Assembly (NCBI RefSeq): GCF_003583765.1
Contig: NZ_QXQA01000001.1
Location: 186,001 to 250,000 of the forward strand
Direction: 5' to 3'
Origin: Paenibacillus nanensis
Lineage (GTDB): Bacteria > Bacillota > Bacilli > Paenibacillales > Paenibacillaceae
Length of the DNA: 64,000 nucleotides
Part shown: positions 33,863 to 43,469 of the stretch, in pieces
How positions within the stretch are numbered: the first letter of the stretch is position 1
Layout: the number at the start of each line of letters is the position of its first letter
Translations under genes and position numbers: made by a program
The notes under the pieces: model-generated
Seen by the model: the letters and a program-made list of their open reading frames with translations, nothing else
Told to the model about the DNA's origin: nothing
The model's database searches: none

Positions 33863-35494
33863 ATCAAGGTAAGAACTTTTTTTTCGTTATCGTTTGCATT
33901 GTTAATCGTTATAGTCGTTATTTCGATGAGCGTCACGGTCAGCGGAAGGACAAGCGCCGCGCTCAAAAACGAAATCGGCGGATCCTTGTCAGCGCTTGCA
34001 AGCCAAATGTCGGACAAGCTGGAGCACTACATGTGGTCGCGCTACAACGAAGTATTGCTTCTGAGCAAGCTGGATGCAGTCAAGGAACCGGAACAGCAGG
34101 AGAAAGGGCATGAGCTGCTGCAGGAGCTGAACCGCAATATTCCTTCCTTCTCCTGGGTTGGAATTGCCGATACGGAAGGGAAGGTGGTTGCGTCCACCGG
34201 AAATATCCTGCTTGGCGAAAGTATTGCGGAACGTCCCGTGTTCAAGGAGGCGCTAAAGGAGCCATTCATCGGCGATGTGCATGATGCCGTGCTGCTGGCC
34301 AAGCTGCTGCCGAATCCGTCGGGAGAGCCTTTGAAGCTTGTCGACATCAGTACGCCGCTTTACGACGGTCAAGGGAAATTCTCAGGCGTGCTCGCGGCGC
34401 ATCTCAGCTGGAAATGGTCGGAGGAGATTCGAGCCGCGGTGTTCGATTCGCTGCAAGAGGAGAAGACAAGCCAGATCGAGGCGTTCGTCATTAGCGGGAG
34501 GGATCATGCCGTTCTTCTCGGGCCGAACGAGTGGGTAGGGCAGTCGCTCACCCTGGAAGGCGCGGAGGAGAACAGCGAAGACCGCGCGTGGGAAGTGCAG
34601 ACCTGGCCGGATGGCAAGCGGTACTTGACCGGCTTTGCCAGCGGAGCGGGTTATCAGAATTATCCCGGGCTCGACTGGCGCATCATCATTAGACAGCCTG
34701 TGGATGTGGCATTCTCCCCAGTTAAGCAGCTTGTATTCGACATTGCGGTGCTTGGCATTATTCTGATGCCTGTATTCGCTTGGATAGGCTGGATGCTTGC
34801 CGGCCGCGTGTCCAAGCCGTTGTCCCGGATTGCCGCCGCCGCCGATCGTCTCCGGTTCGGAGAGAAAGCGGAAATCCCATTGACTAAAGGCATAAAGGAT
34901 ATCGAAATGCTCTCCAGCTCATTGCGCGGCTTGATTCGTGAACTGAGCGAGACGGAATCCGAGCTGGTTCAAATGGAAGACCGTGCCCACCATGACCGGC
35001 TAACCGGACTTCTGAACCGGGCTTCGCTCGAGACGAGAGGGAAAAAAGCTAGGGAGCAGGCCGTGCAGCGCGAGGGAGGACTTGCGTTCTTCTATCTGGA
35101 TCTGGATGGCTTCAAAGGCGTTAATGATACATATGGACACGCCGCAGGCGACGAGGTTTTGCGTGAAACGGCAAGGAGATTGACGAACTGCGTAAGGGAG
35201 CAGGGCGACGTATTCCGGATGGGCGGCGACGAATTTGTTATTATATTATCCCTATCGTCTTCCGGAGCGCGGCAGGAAGCGCAAGAAGCCGCGAGCCGTC
35301 TGCTCGAGAGCCTCCGTCAGCCTTATGTGCTGGGAGCGGAGAAGGTCGATATAAGCTGCAGCATTGGCGGCGCCATGTGGCCAAGAGACGGAGAAGACAC
35401 GGAGCTGCTGCTGAAGAGAGCGGACGAAGCGCTGTACCTGTCCAAAAGCAAAGGGAAAAATCAGTTCGCCTTCTTTGTTGCGGGAAATGAATAG
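33863..35494 (+). CDS. Membrane diguanylate cyclase (Cache, HAMP, GGDEF), apparently starting at AUC
   Basis: The protein has a membrane segment (FFSLSFALLIVIVVISM), an extracellular Cache-type sensor, a second membrane segment near residues 290-313, a HAMP linker and a C-terminal GGDEF domain. That domain contains FFYLDLDGFKGVNDTYGH and the active site RMGGDEF at 454-458, so it should make cyclic di-GMP from GTP. The RxxD product-inhibition site is REQG, so feedback inhibition may be lost. No EAL domain is present. GGGGAGGG (33847-33854) lies 8 bases before an in-frame ATC (33863) that would give MKVRTFFSL (543 residues). The alternative TTG at 33845 has no ribosome site. Confidence 0.85.
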   Translation: MKVRTFFSLSFALLIVIVVISMSVTVSGRTSAALKNEIGGSLSALASQMSDKLEHYMWSRYNEVLLLSKLDAVKEPEQQEKGHELLQELNRNIPSFSWVGIADTEGKVVASTGNILLGESIAERPVFKEALKEPFIGDVHDAVLLAKLLPNPSGEPLKLVDISTPLYDGQGKFSGVLAAHLSWKWSEEIRAAVFDSLQEEKTSQIEAFVISGRDHAVLLGPNEWVGQSLTLEGAEENSEDRAWEVQTWPDGKRYLTGFASGAGYQNYPGLDWRIIIRQPVDVAFSPVKQLVFDIAVLGIILMPVFAWIGWMLAGRVSKPLSRIAAAADRLRFGEKAEIPLTKGIKDIEMLSSSLRGLIRELSETESELVQMEDRAHHDRLTGLLNRASLETRGKKAREQAVQREGGLAFFYLDLDGFKGVNDTYGHAAGDEVLRETARRLTNCVREQGDVFRMGGDEFVIILSLSSSGARQEAQEAASRLLESLRQPYVLGAEKVDISCSIGGAMWPRDGEDTELLLKRADEALYLSKSKGKNQFAFFVAGNE

Positions 35495-35506
35495 CGGTAG
35501 CATGGA

Positions 35507-35534
35507 GAGGCGCCCGAAGGGGCGTTTTTCTTTT
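35507..35534 (+). terminator. Terminator of the diguanylate cyclase gene
   Basis: GCGCCC pairs with GGGCGT around GAAG, followed by TTTTTCTTTT. Confidence 0.85.
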
Positions 35535-35647
35535 AGTTAGATGTCCAAAAAAATACATATTTTTGAGGTGCGGCTATACCATTTATGCTATATTGTTCAT
35601 GTTGAAGTTGATAGAGCGGGGCTGCCTTTATAAACGGAGGGAACACG

Positions 35648-36910
35648 GTGCAAGTGTTTAAAGATTTTTTATTAAATGTGCTTATCATTTCGATGCCGTT
35701 CATTCTCTATCCGTACCTATACCGGCTGCGAGAAAAACCTTTGCTGCACCGGGTGCTGTTATTCGCGCTATTCGCGGTAGCCATAATCGCCACGATGTGT
35801 TTTCCGGTCAAATACAATGGAATAAGCTATGATTTTCGTTCGATTCCGCTTGCGATCGGCTCCTTGTACGGCGGCGGCGTCATTACGTTTTTGCTGTTCG
35901 GCTCCGTTATTCTAGGACGGTACTTGCTCGGAAGCCCGGAAAATCTGCTCTATACGTTGTCCATTTTGCCGGCTTTCCTTACGGTTTTTTTCTTCCAGCG
36001 AATATATAAAACAGCCTCCTTCAGGCGGAAGGTCGCAATAGCGATCGCGCAATGCTCGCTTATTAAGCTGCTTACCCTCTCCTTATTTCTTACATATACA
36101 GGCCGGCCGGAACAGCTGATTGACAAGCCGCTTCTGACCGCGGCGCTTTATCTGGCGCATGGCATCATGGTATGGGGGTTCGTATCGCTCATAGAATTTC
36201 TGAACCGTCACCATCATATGCGGGAGGAAGTGGAGAAAAGCGAGAAGCTGAGGCTCGTCAGCGATATGGCGGCTTCTGTCGCGCATGAGATCCGCAACCC
36301 GTTAACGGCGGTGCGCGGGTTTATTCATTTGCTCGGTACCGGCGATGTCGGACCGGATAAACGGGAGTTTTACAAAGGCATATGCTTCTCGGAGCTGGAC
36401 CGGGCGGAGCAGATCATTTCGGATTACTTGTCATTAGCCAGAACGGATCCAGAGTCGATGGAGCTGATCGACGTCAATGCCGAAGTGAGTTATTTGTCCA
36501 ATATTTTGATCACTTACGCGAATTTGAATAATGTAACGCTGGTCGTTACGTTATCCAAAGACACTTCTTTAACGACGATGGGGGACCGCTCGAAATTTAG
36601 ACAGGCGCTGATCAATATCGGGAAAAACGCAATTGAAGCGATGCCGGAGGGGGGGACGCTAAGGCTAATGACCGGCCGGCTTGGCGATCAAGCGGCGGTG
36701 ACGATCCGGGATACCGGCAGCGGTATGACCGCTGATCAAATTAGGCGTCTGGGCACGCCGTATTATTCGACGAAGGAAAAGGGGACAGGACTTGGCACGA
36801 TGATTTCGTTTAGTATTATTAAAAAAATGGACGGGAGGATCGATATAAAGAGTGAGGTAGGAAAAGGAACGGAGTTTACGCTTGCTTTCCCCCGCGTCAA
36901 GGTAGGCTGA
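35648..36910 (+). CDS. KinB-like sensor histidine kinase (5TM sensor)
   Basis: This 420-residue kinase has about six hydrophobic segments with almost no extracellular loops (residues 1-190). The phosphoacceptor is His213 in SVAHEIRNPLTAVRGFIHLL, followed by an N-box IGKNAIEAMPEGG and G-boxes RDTGSGM and KGTGLGTMISF. The LYT-type 5TM sensor plus this H-box resembles Bacillus KinB, a phosphorelay kinase feeding Spo0A, and no response regulator is adjacent. A role in sporulation signalling is therefore likely. GTG 35648 follows GGAGGG. Confidence 0.85.
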   Translation: MQVFKDFLLNVLIISMPFILYPYLYRLREKPLLHRVLLFALFAVAIIATMCFPVKYNGISYDFRSIPLAIGSLYGGGVITFLLFGSVILGRYLLGSPENLLYTLSILPAFLTVFFFQRIYKTASFRRKVAIAIAQCSLIKLLTLSLFLTYTGRPEQLIDKPLLTAALYLAHGIMVWGFVSLIEFLNRHHHMREEVEKSEKLRLVSDMAASVAHEIRNPLTAVRGFIHLLGTGDVGPDKREFYKGICFSELDRAEQIISDYLSLARTDPESMELIDVNAEVSYLSNILITYANLNNVTLVVTLSKDTSLTTMGDRSKFRQALINIGKNAIEAMPEGGTLRLMTGRLGDQAAVTIRDTGSGMTADQIRRLGTPYYSTKEKGTGLGTMISFSIIKKMDGRIDIKSEVGKGTEFTLAFPRVKVG

Positions 36911-36924
36911 ACGGAAAAAAGTTA

Positions 36925-36953
36925 TTGACGTTGTGATGTAAATCCGATAGGAT
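36925..36953 (+). promoter_or_regulatory. Sigma-A promoter of the sugar ABC operon
   Basis: TTGACG and TAGGAT are separated by 17 bases, about 50 bases before the substrate-binding protein start. Confidence 0.6.
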
Positions 36954-37005
36954 TACTTGTATTAATAACTCGATACATACTCAGTCAAAAGGGGAGAGAG
37001 AAACA

Positions 37006-38133
37006 ATGAGAAAAAGCAAGTTCAGCGCAGTGCTTGCCATTATGCTTGCGATTGTGATCGCGGCGACGGGCTGCGGAGCAAACAACGGAGGAAATGCCGG
37101 AAATGCTGGAAAGTCCGGCGGAGCAGCGCAGGAAGTTGAGAACCTTCCAGCCGCTTTGAAGGAAAAAGGCGAAATCAACATTAAAGTTATCCGTAAAATC
37201 GGCGGAGACGATCATACAGCGCAATTCCTGGCAGGCGCGAAGCAAGAAGGCGAAGCGCTTGGCTTCAAAGTAGACACCTTCTCTGCGAACGGAGATACGG
37301 CGAAATTCCTGGATGCCATCAACCAAGCGGCGGAAAGCGATGTTGACGCGGTTATTTTGTCCCATGCGGACAACGAGGCTTCCGTGGAGGCCGTTAAGAA
37401 GCTGAGAGAAAAAGGGATCGAGGTTGTCGCGTTCGACTCTCTGCCTGCGATCGGCGAGATCGAAGGGGTAACGCTTACTTCCCAGAAGGATGAAGCGCTG
37501 GCGCAATACGCGCTGGACGAGCTCGTGAAGCAGCATGGCGAAAACGCAAAAATCGTTTATCTGTGGGTAGACGGCTTCCCGCCGATGGTACGCCGCAACG
37601 CGGTATATCAAGACGTGCTGGCGAAATATCCAGGCATTACGGAAGTTGACCGTTTCGGTGTAGCTTCCGATAACACTTCCGTTGATACGCAAAATGCGGT
37701 TGCCGCTATGCTGGCGAAATATCCGAAGGGCGAGATCGACGCGATCTTCGCGACTTGGGACGCCTTCGCAATCGGCGCAACTCGCGCTTTGGTTGAAGCG
37801 GGACGCACAGAGGTTAAAATTTACGGCATCGACGTGTCCAACGCGGATCTGCAGGCGATGCAGGAAGAGAACAGCCCTTGGGCGGCGACAGCAGCTGTTG
37901 ACGCGAAGATGATCGGCTCGGTTAACCTGCGAATTGCGGCGAAGAAGCTTGCAGGCGAAGAGACGCCGGCGACATTCGATCTGGACGCGGCGCTCATTAC
38001 GCAAGAAGAGCTGAAGAAATCCAGCGAAACCGTTAACGTAGCCACGCTGGCCGACATTATTCCAGGCTGGGGCACGACGGACGAGTTCGAAGAAGATTGG
38101 ATGAAATCGTTAAAAGAAGCAAACGCCAAGTAA
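37006..38133 (+). CDS. Sugar ABC transporter substrate-binding lipoprotein (ribose/CUT2 type)
   Basis: This 375-residue precursor has a lipoprotein signal with lipid-attachment Cys23 (AATGC), an Asn/Gly-rich linker and a periplasmic-binding-protein type I fold. Repeated VDAVILSHADNEASV and IDAIFATWDAFAIGA elements are typical of the ribose/xylose-binding family. It captures a sugar at the outer face of the membrane and hands it to the permease at 39744. A run of G residues (GGGGAGAGAG) precedes the ATG. The exact sugar is unknown. Confidence 0.92.
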   Translation: MRKSKFSAVLAIMLAIVIAATGCGANNGGNAGNAGKSGGAAQEVENLPAALKEKGEINIKVIRKIGGDDHTAQFLAGAKQEGEALGFKVDTFSANGDTAKFLDAINQAAESDVDAVILSHADNEASVEAVKKLREKGIEVVAFDSLPAIGEIEGVTLTSQKDEALAQYALDELVKQHGENAKIVYLWVDGFPPMVRRNAVYQDVLAKYPGITEVDRFGVASDNTSVDTQNAVAAMLAKYPKGEIDAIFATWDAFAIGATRALVEAGRTEVKIYGIDVSNADLQAMQEENSPWAATAAVDAKMIGSVNLRIAAKKLAGEETPATFDLDAALITQEELKKSSETVNVATLADIIPGWGTTDEFEEDWMKSLKEANAK

Positions 38134-38226
38134 GCGGAATTCATGCTATAATCAGTTCTAACATGCAGGCGCCCTTGTCCATTGGATGAGGGCGCTCTAT
38201 CCTGTTTGGAGAGGAAGGTGCGCCTC

Positions 38227-39747
38227 TTGGCGGATAAGAACAGAAGTTTGCTTACAATGAAGGGGATTTCGATCGCCTTCCCGGGGGTTCAAGCGCTGAC
38301 CGAGGTGGATTTCCATACCGAAAGCGGCAGAGCGCATGCGCTGATCGGCGCGAACGGAGCGGGCAAATCGACGCTCATGAAGGTGCTGTCGGGCGCTTAC
38401 AGCCATTATACGGGCGAGATATGGATCGACGGGGAGCCCGCGCATATTCGCAGTCCGAAGGACGCGAAGGCGTACGGGATCCAGATCGTGTACCAGGAAG
38501 TGGACACCGCGCTTATCCCGAATTTAAGCGTCGGAGAGAATATCATGCTGGAGCAGACGGTGCACGGCATGAACGGCAAGCATTTCGTCCATTGGAGAAG
38601 CCTGCATCAATCGGCGCAGGCTGTGCTGGACCGTCTGCGGGTCAACGTGCCGACGAAAAAGCTGGTCCAGGACTTGACGCTGGCGGAGAAGCAAATGGTG
38701 CTGATCGCCCGATCCGTAACGATGGACTGCCGTTTCCTTGTGCTGGACGAGCCTACCGCGCCGCTTAGCCAGAGCGAGACGGAGGCGCTGTTCGCTTTGG
38801 TCAGACTTTTGAAATCCGAAGGAGTAGGCATTATTTTCATTTCCCACCGCCTCCCCGAGCTGTATGAAATTTGCGACGACATTACGATTATGCGCGACGG
38901 CCGTCTGGTCATTCGGGAGGAAATCGCGAAGCTGGAGCAGCATGAAGTCGTGGAGCATATGCTTGGCTCCAAGCTGGACGGACAATTCCCGCGCCGCGAG
39001 AGTAAAATTGGCGAGACGGGCTTTGAAGCAAAGGATATGTATGACAACGGCAAGGTGAACGGTGTGTCCCTAACGGTGCGCAAAGGCGAGATCGTCGGTT
39101 TGGCCGGTTTGGTTGGCGCTGGCAAGACCGAGCTGTGCAGAGCCTTGTTCGGCGCATCGGAGTCGGCAAAAGGGGAACTGATCTTAAATGGCGTGAAGCT
39201 TCGGACGAAGGATCCGCATCGGGCGGTGCAGAACGGCCTGGCGCTGGTTCCGGAGGAGCGGCGCCGTGAAGGCATTTTTGTAGAGGAATCGGTGGTTGTG
39301 AATATGACGGCTTCCAGCCTGTCCAAGTTTGCCGGTCTCGGCGCTTGGTTGAACCGGAAAAGGGAGAAGCAGGCGGCGGATGGGATCATCCGCGATCTCG
39401 GGGTGAAAACGCCGAACGGACAAGCCAAGGTCAGAAACTTATCCGGCGGCAATCAGCAAAAAATTGCGATCGGCAAATGGCTGCTGGCCGACGCGGACGT
39501 GTACATTTTCGACGAACCGACCAAAGGCGTCGATGTCGGGGCGAAGCGCGATATTTACAACCTGATTGCGGAGCTGGCCTCGCGGGGGAAGTGCATCCTG
39601 TACGCATCGAGCGAAATATCGGAAATTATGGGGATCACGGACCGCGTCTACGTCATGTACGACGGGAAGATCATGAAGGAGCTGGAGACGGCTCGCACGA
39701 ATGAGGAAGAAATCATGCTGTACAGCACGGGAGGCTTAATCAGATGA
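38227..39747 (+). CDS. Sugar ABC transporter ATPase, RbsA type (two ATPase domains)
   Basis: This 506-residue tandem ATPase has two domains. The first has Walker A GANGAGKST, a degenerate signature LTLAEKQMV and Walker B FLVLDEPTAPL. The second has Walker A GLVGAGKTE, signature LSGGNQQK and Walker B VYIFDEPTKGVDVG. This asymmetry is normal for CUT2 sugar importers. TTG 38227 has GAGGAAGG about 8 bases upstream and gives a start just before the first core strand; the more upstream ATG (38182) lacks a ribosome site. It overlaps the permease gene by 4 bases. Confidence 0.92.
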   Translation: MADKNRSLLTMKGISIAFPGVQALTEVDFHTESGRAHALIGANGAGKSTLMKVLSGAYSHYTGEIWIDGEPAHIRSPKDAKAYGIQIVYQEVDTALIPNLSVGENIMLEQTVHGMNGKHFVHWRSLHQSAQAVLDRLRVNVPTKKLVQDLTLAEKQMVLIARSVTMDCRFLVLDEPTAPLSQSETEALFALVRLLKSEGVGIIFISHRLPELYEICDDITIMRDGRLVIREEIAKLEQHEVVEHMLGSKLDGQFPRRESKIGETGFEAKDMYDNGKVNGVSLTVRKGEIVGLAGLVGAGKTELCRALFGASESAKGELILNGVKLRTKDPHRAVQNGLALVPEERRREGIFVEESVVVNMTASSLSKFAGLGAWLNRKREKQAADGIIRDLGVKTPNGQAKVRNLSGGNQQKIAIGKWLLADADVYIFDEPTKGVDVGAKRDIYNLIAELASRGKCILYASSEISEIMGITDRVYVMYDGKIMKELETARTNEEEIMLYSTGGLIR

Positions 39748-40736
39748 ACAGTGCAGAAGCGACACGGCAGAGCAAAAACGCGGGCGCGTTCCAGCTGCTT
39801 TATAAATACGGGACTATTCTTACGATTCTATTGCTTATCGTCTTCTTCGGAACGATGACGGACAATTTCTTGAATTATACGAACATCATTAACATTTTAA
39901 GATCGATTTCCATCGTTACGATTATCGCAATTGGTTTGACCGTATCCCTTGCGGTAGGCGGCTTTGACTTATCCGTCGGCTCGACGGCTTCGATCGCGAA
40001 CGCGCTTGTCATTTCGATGTTTGTCTGGCATGGGCAGAATATCGGTGTCGGACTTGTCGTGACCCTTTTATTTTGCCTTGTCGTGGGGCTTGTGAACGCC
40101 TTCCTTGTTATTAATTTTAAAATTCAGGATATGCTGATGACGCTCGCGACCATGTTTGTGTTCCAAGGCATCGCTTTGACGTATACAAGAGGAGCGACTG
40201 TTTCCGAAAATATGATTTTGCCAAGCGGCGAATTTGCGACCGGCCAAATCCCGGATTCGTTCGGCGCGCTCGGCAAGGCGCCATGGATCATCATCATCAT
40301 GCTGGTTGTTGTTCTGCTGGTGCATATTTTCCTAACCTATACGAAGCATGGGCGTTATATGTATATGATAGGGGGAAATCCCGAGGCAGCGAAGCTTTCC
40401 GGAATCGCCGTCAACAAATACAGGCTTCTTGCTTACCTCATCTCGGCTTTATTCGCCGGCATCGGCGGCATTATACTGGGCTCGCGCGTTATGACCGCTG
40501 AGGTGAATGCGGGCGGACCGTATTTGATGGACGCGGTGGCCGCTGCTTTTATCGGGTTCTCCGTGCTGGGCGCGGGCAAGCCTAACGCGTTCGGCACCTT
40601 CGTCGGCGCGGTGCTGATCGGCATTTTGTCCAACGGCCTCATCATGATGTCCGTTCCTTATTACGCGATGGACATTGTCAAAGGCTCCGTTCTGGCGCTG
40701 GCGCTTGCCATTACGTATTTCAGAAGCAGGAGGTAA
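39744..40736 (+). CDS. Sugar ABC transporter permease, RbsC type
   Basis: The 330-residue protein has eight to ten membrane segments and the BPD_transp_2 pattern, including GFDLSVGSTASIANAL and GGNPEAAKLSGI, the loop that docks on the ATPase. With the lipoprotein and tandem ATPase it completes a CUT2 sugar importer. The gene begins in the ATPase stop codon and ends 4 bases before the RDD gene. Confidence 0.93.
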   Translation: MNSAEATRQSKNAGAFQLLYKYGTILTILLLIVFFGTMTDNFLNYTNIINILRSISIVTIIAIGLTVSLAVGGFDLSVGSTASIANALVISMFVWHGQNIGVGLVVTLLFCLVVGLVNAFLVINFKIQDMLMTLATMFVFQGIALTYTRGATVSENMILPSGEFATGQIPDSFGALGKAPWIIIIMLVVVLLVHIFLTYTKHGRYMYMIGGNPEAAKLSGIAVNKYRLLAYLISALFAGIGGIILGSRVMTAEVNAGGPYLMDAVAAAFIGFSVLGAGKPNAFGTFVGAVLIGILSNGLIMMSVPYYAMDIVKGSVLALALAITYFRSRR

Positions 40737-40740
40737 CGTA

Positions 40741-41802
40741 TTGGATTACCAGACGGGTCAAGCTTATTCGTATCCGCCGCCGCCCCCGCCGCCGTCAGAC
40801 CCGATGGAGAACTTCATGCAAAATTACGGCAGCTCGATTTTTTTCAAACGCTGGGGAGCGACGGTCGTCGATTTTCTGTTCCTAATCGGTTTTGGCATCA
40901 CGTTGCTGCTTATTCCAGATTCTTTTTTCGGTATTGCAATTTTTGCATTTATTCTCTTCGTTCTGCTCTACTACGTGCTGCTTGAAGGCTTGACGGGCTA
41001 TACCGTCGGCAAGCTGCTGTTCCGCATCCGCGCGGTTCGGGAAGACGGCAGGGCGCCGGGCTTTGTCAAGGGGATCATTCGCGCAGCGCTTCGTATCGTC
41101 GATACGAACCCGTTCCTGATGGGGGCGCTGCCTGCCGGCATTTGCGTGCTTGCGACGAGGAAGAAGCAGCGGCTGGGCGACATGATCGCGAATACCTATG
41201 TTCTGAATGCGCGGGATGTGCTGCCTGCCGGCAAGAAGTTTCCGGCCGGCCTGACACTGGCTTCCGTAGGAGCCATCGTCGTATCGATCGCGCTGGCGGT
41301 TGCGAGCATCGCGATAGCCAGCAAGACGCCCGGAAGCATCATCGGACCGTCTGAGCGGGAGACGTTCCTGAGCTTGAACGGAGAGTTTCAAGTGACGGCG
41401 GACGACAGCTGGTCGGTTCAGAACGATCTTAACGACGAAGCCGATCTGTCGATCGCCAACCTGTACGAGGAGAAATATTTGATCGTGCTGTCGGAGAGAA
41501 AATCGGACTTCGACGCCGGTTACACGCTTGACGATTTTTCGGCGTTGGTAGAGGAGAGCTTCGCGGGAGGAGACGCGCTGCCGGTTCTTTCGAAAGCAGC
41601 CGACATTGGCGGGTACGAAGCGAATCAGTTCGAATATGAAGAGGATGTGGACGGCTACGACGTCACTTACCTTGTGACGGCAATCGAGACGGAGGAGCAT
41701 TTCCATCAAGTAGTCGCTTGGACGCTAACCGAGGAGTTCCAGGAACTCAAGGAAGAGCTTCTGGATGTTACGGCTTCCTTCAAGCCGGCTGCATCCGAAT
41801 AG
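40741..41802 (+). CDS. RDD-family membrane protein
   Basis: The 353-residue protein begins with a Tyr/Pro-rich leader (YPPPPPPPSD). An RDD domain follows (FFKRWGATVVDFLF, then GYTVGKLLFRIRAV and KQRLGDMIANTYVL) with about three membrane segments, including one near residue 175. The C-terminus is a soluble extracytoplasmic domain of about 150 residues (FLSLNGEFQVTADDSW onward). TTG 40741 is the start because AGGAGGT at 40729-40735 lies 5 bases upstream. It may be co-transcribed with the sugar importer, but no link in function is evident. Confidence 0.85.
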   Translation: MDYQTGQAYSYPPPPPPPSDPMENFMQNYGSSIFFKRWGATVVDFLFLIGFGITLLLIPDSFFGIAIFAFILFVLLYYVLLEGLTGYTVGKLLFRIRAVREDGRAPGFVKGIIRAALRIVDTNPFLMGALPAGICVLATRKKQRLGDMIANTYVLNARDVLPAGKKFPAGLTLASVGAIVVSIALAVASIAIASKTPGSIIGPSERETFLSLNGEFQVTADDSWSVQNDLNDEADLSIANLYEEKYLIVLSERKSDFDAGYTLDDFSALVEESFAGGDALPVLSKAADIGGYEANQFEYEEDVDGYDVTYLVTAIETEEHFHQVVAWTLTEEFQELKEELLDVTASFKPAASE

Positions 41803-41820
41803 AACAGGCTCGCCGATAAA

Positions 41821-41860
41821 GAGGGCAGCCCCGCCGTAATGACGGCAGGGCTGCCCTTCC
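41821..41860. terminator. Bidirectional hairpin terminator
   Basis: AGGGCAGCCC.GCCGT pairs with ACGGC.GGGCTGCCCT between the RDD gene and the converging hflX gene. Confidence 0.85.
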
Positions 41861-41872
41861 TTGTGAGGTGGA

Positions 41873-43159
41873 CTATTCCTGCTCCAGCTCCGTGAATTGG
41901 TCGCGGTAACGCTCGTAGGTAGCCAAGCTGCACTCCAGCTTCATGCGCGTGCCGCCTTCCTCGTATTCGGTAGAGAGGATATTCGCGTGTTCGTTGAAAT
42001 ACGAGACGAGCCGTCCTTGATCGTAAGGAATGAGGATTTCGCGCGTCACGTAGTCCTCGAAAATATGGCTTCGCACAACATCGACCAGCTCGGCAATTCC
42101 TTGTCTTTCTTTGACCGACATGTATACGTTGTTCTCAACGACCTGCGGATAAGGGTGGTCGGTCAGATCGCATTTGTTGTAGGCGTATACGGTAGGAATT
42201 CCTTCGGCTCCCAGCGATTGCAGCGTCTCGTTCGTAACGGCGACATTCTGCTCGTAATCCTCATGGGCATAGTCGACGACATGGATGAGGAGGTCGGCTT
42301 CCGTTACCTCTTCGAGCGTAGAACGGAACGCTTTAACCAGATGGTGGGGAAGCTGGCTGACGAAGCCGACCGTATCGGTAAGCAAGAAGGACTTGTTGTC
42401 CGGCAGGTCAATGCTTCGAACGGATGTCTCCAATGTCGCGAACAGCATATTTTCGGCAAAAACCTGCTTCGTCGTGTCCGGGTCATACGTTTCGAGCAGG
42501 GCGTTCATTAAACTGGATTTGCCGGTATTCGTATAGCCGACCAAGCAGACGACGGGCACTTCGTTTTTCTTCCGCTTCTTGCGCTGCAGCTGACGTGTCG
42601 CGACCAGCTTGTCGAGCTCCGCCTGGAGTGCGGTGATGCGTTCCTCAATCCGTCTGCGGTCGAGCTCGAGCTTCGTTTCGCCGGCGCCTCTGTTCTTCAG
42701 GCCGGCGCCGCCGCCTTGCCTGCCGAGGGATGCTCGCAGGCCGACAAGCCGCGGCAGCGAATATTGCAGCCTCGCTACCTCAACCTGGAGTTGAGCTTCT
42801 CTCGTTTTCGCGCGTTCCGCAAAAATATCGAGGATCAGCATCGTGCGGTCCATCACCACGCACTCCAGCTCGGCTTCCAGATTGCGGATTTGGGAAGGGG
42901 AGAGCTCGTCGTTGAAAATAACAAGATCCGTATCATGCGCTTCCAGCAGCGCGCGAAGCTCTTGTAGCTTGCCGGTGCCGAGATAATGGGAGGAATTCAC
43001 GCGTTCCGCCTTTTGGCTTAATTCGCCTGACACCTCAATGTACCTAGCGGCGGCAAGATTGCGCAGCTCCAGCATGGAGTAGGCAAAATCGTAGTCCTTC
43101 TGTAATTGCACACCGGCGATAATCGCTTTCTGCACCGTCTGTTCATTCAATTCATGCAT
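41873..43159 (-). CDS. hflX: HflX GTPase
   Basis: This 428-residue GTPase has the HflX N-terminal domain (RVNSSHYLGTGKLQEL; VIFNDELSPSQIRNLE; a helical linker with GLRASLGRQGGGAGLKNRGAGETKLE). The G domain has G1 GYTNTGKSS, G3 DTVGF and G4 NKCD. HflX binds the large ribosomal subunit, splits stalled or stress-inactivated 70S ribosomes and is linked to heat and antibiotic tolerance. AAGGAGG lies 8 bases before the ATG. A terminated small RNA lies just upstream on the same strand. Confidence 0.95.
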   Translation of the reverse strand: MHELNEQTVQKAIIAGVQLQKDYDFAYSMLELRNLAAARYIEVSGELSQKAERVNSSHYLGTGKLQELRALLEAHDTDLVIFNDELSPSQIRNLEAELECVVMDRTMLILDIFAERAKTREAQLQVEVARLQYSLPRLVGLRASLGRQGGGAGLKNRGAGETKLELDRRRIEERITALQAELDKLVATRQLQRKKRKKNEVPVVCLVGYTNTGKSSLMNALLETYDPDTTKQVFAENMLFATLETSVRSIDLPDNKSFLLTDTVGFVSQLPHHLVKAFRSTLEEVTEADLLIHVVDYAHEDYEQNVAVTNETLQSLGAEGIPTVYAYNKCDLTDHPYPQVVENNVYMSVKERQGIAELVDVVRSHIFEDYVTREILIPYDQGRLVSYFNEHANILSTEYEEGGTRMKLECSLATYERYRDQFTELEQE

Positions 43160-43196
43160 AGGATCAGCCTCCTTGGCTATTTCGTATTATTATGGC

Positions 43197-43226
43197 CATA
43201 AAAAAACACAGGCTGCCGCCTGTGTT
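43197..43226 (-). terminator. Terminator of the ncRNA upstream of hflX
   Basis: On the minus strand ACACAGGC pairs with GCCTGTGT and is followed by seven T residues. It ends a minus-strand transcript 38 bases before the hflX start codon. Confidence 0.8.
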
Positions 43227-43466
43227 CGCGTCTTTGCATGAGGAAATAGGATTTCAGTCATTCCGAAAAAGCAAACCATAAGCAATAATGCGGGCGTTGC
43301 ACCGCATTCTCGCAATGGGCTGTAAGTCGGTTACGATTGAAAGTGTATAGACTAATCCTGAGTCCTCTGCATACAGGCAGAGCTTCGGCGCTATTCAATT
43401 AGCCGCGCAAAGATCGAACTCGGATATAATCTATCACACGTAACCCTCCGTCCTTGTTGGAATGAC
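43197..43466 (-). ncRNA. Structured small RNA upstream of hflX, 6S-like topology
   Basis: A promoter, a folded body and a terminator occur in order on the minus strand with no ribosome site or open frame. The 5' end (GTCATTCC, 43459-43466) pairs with GGAATGAC at 43257-43264. Inside, GGTTACG pairs with CGTAACC (43439-43445 with 43329-43335), and GTGTGATAG pairs with CTATACAC (43431-43439 with 43343-43350). A side hairpin AATGCGG/CCGCATT lies on the 3' half. A closed rod of about 210 nt resembles 6S RNA, but I cannot confirm the family. It could instead be an hflX leader with an attenuator. Confidence 0.5.
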
Positions 43467-43469
43467 ATC

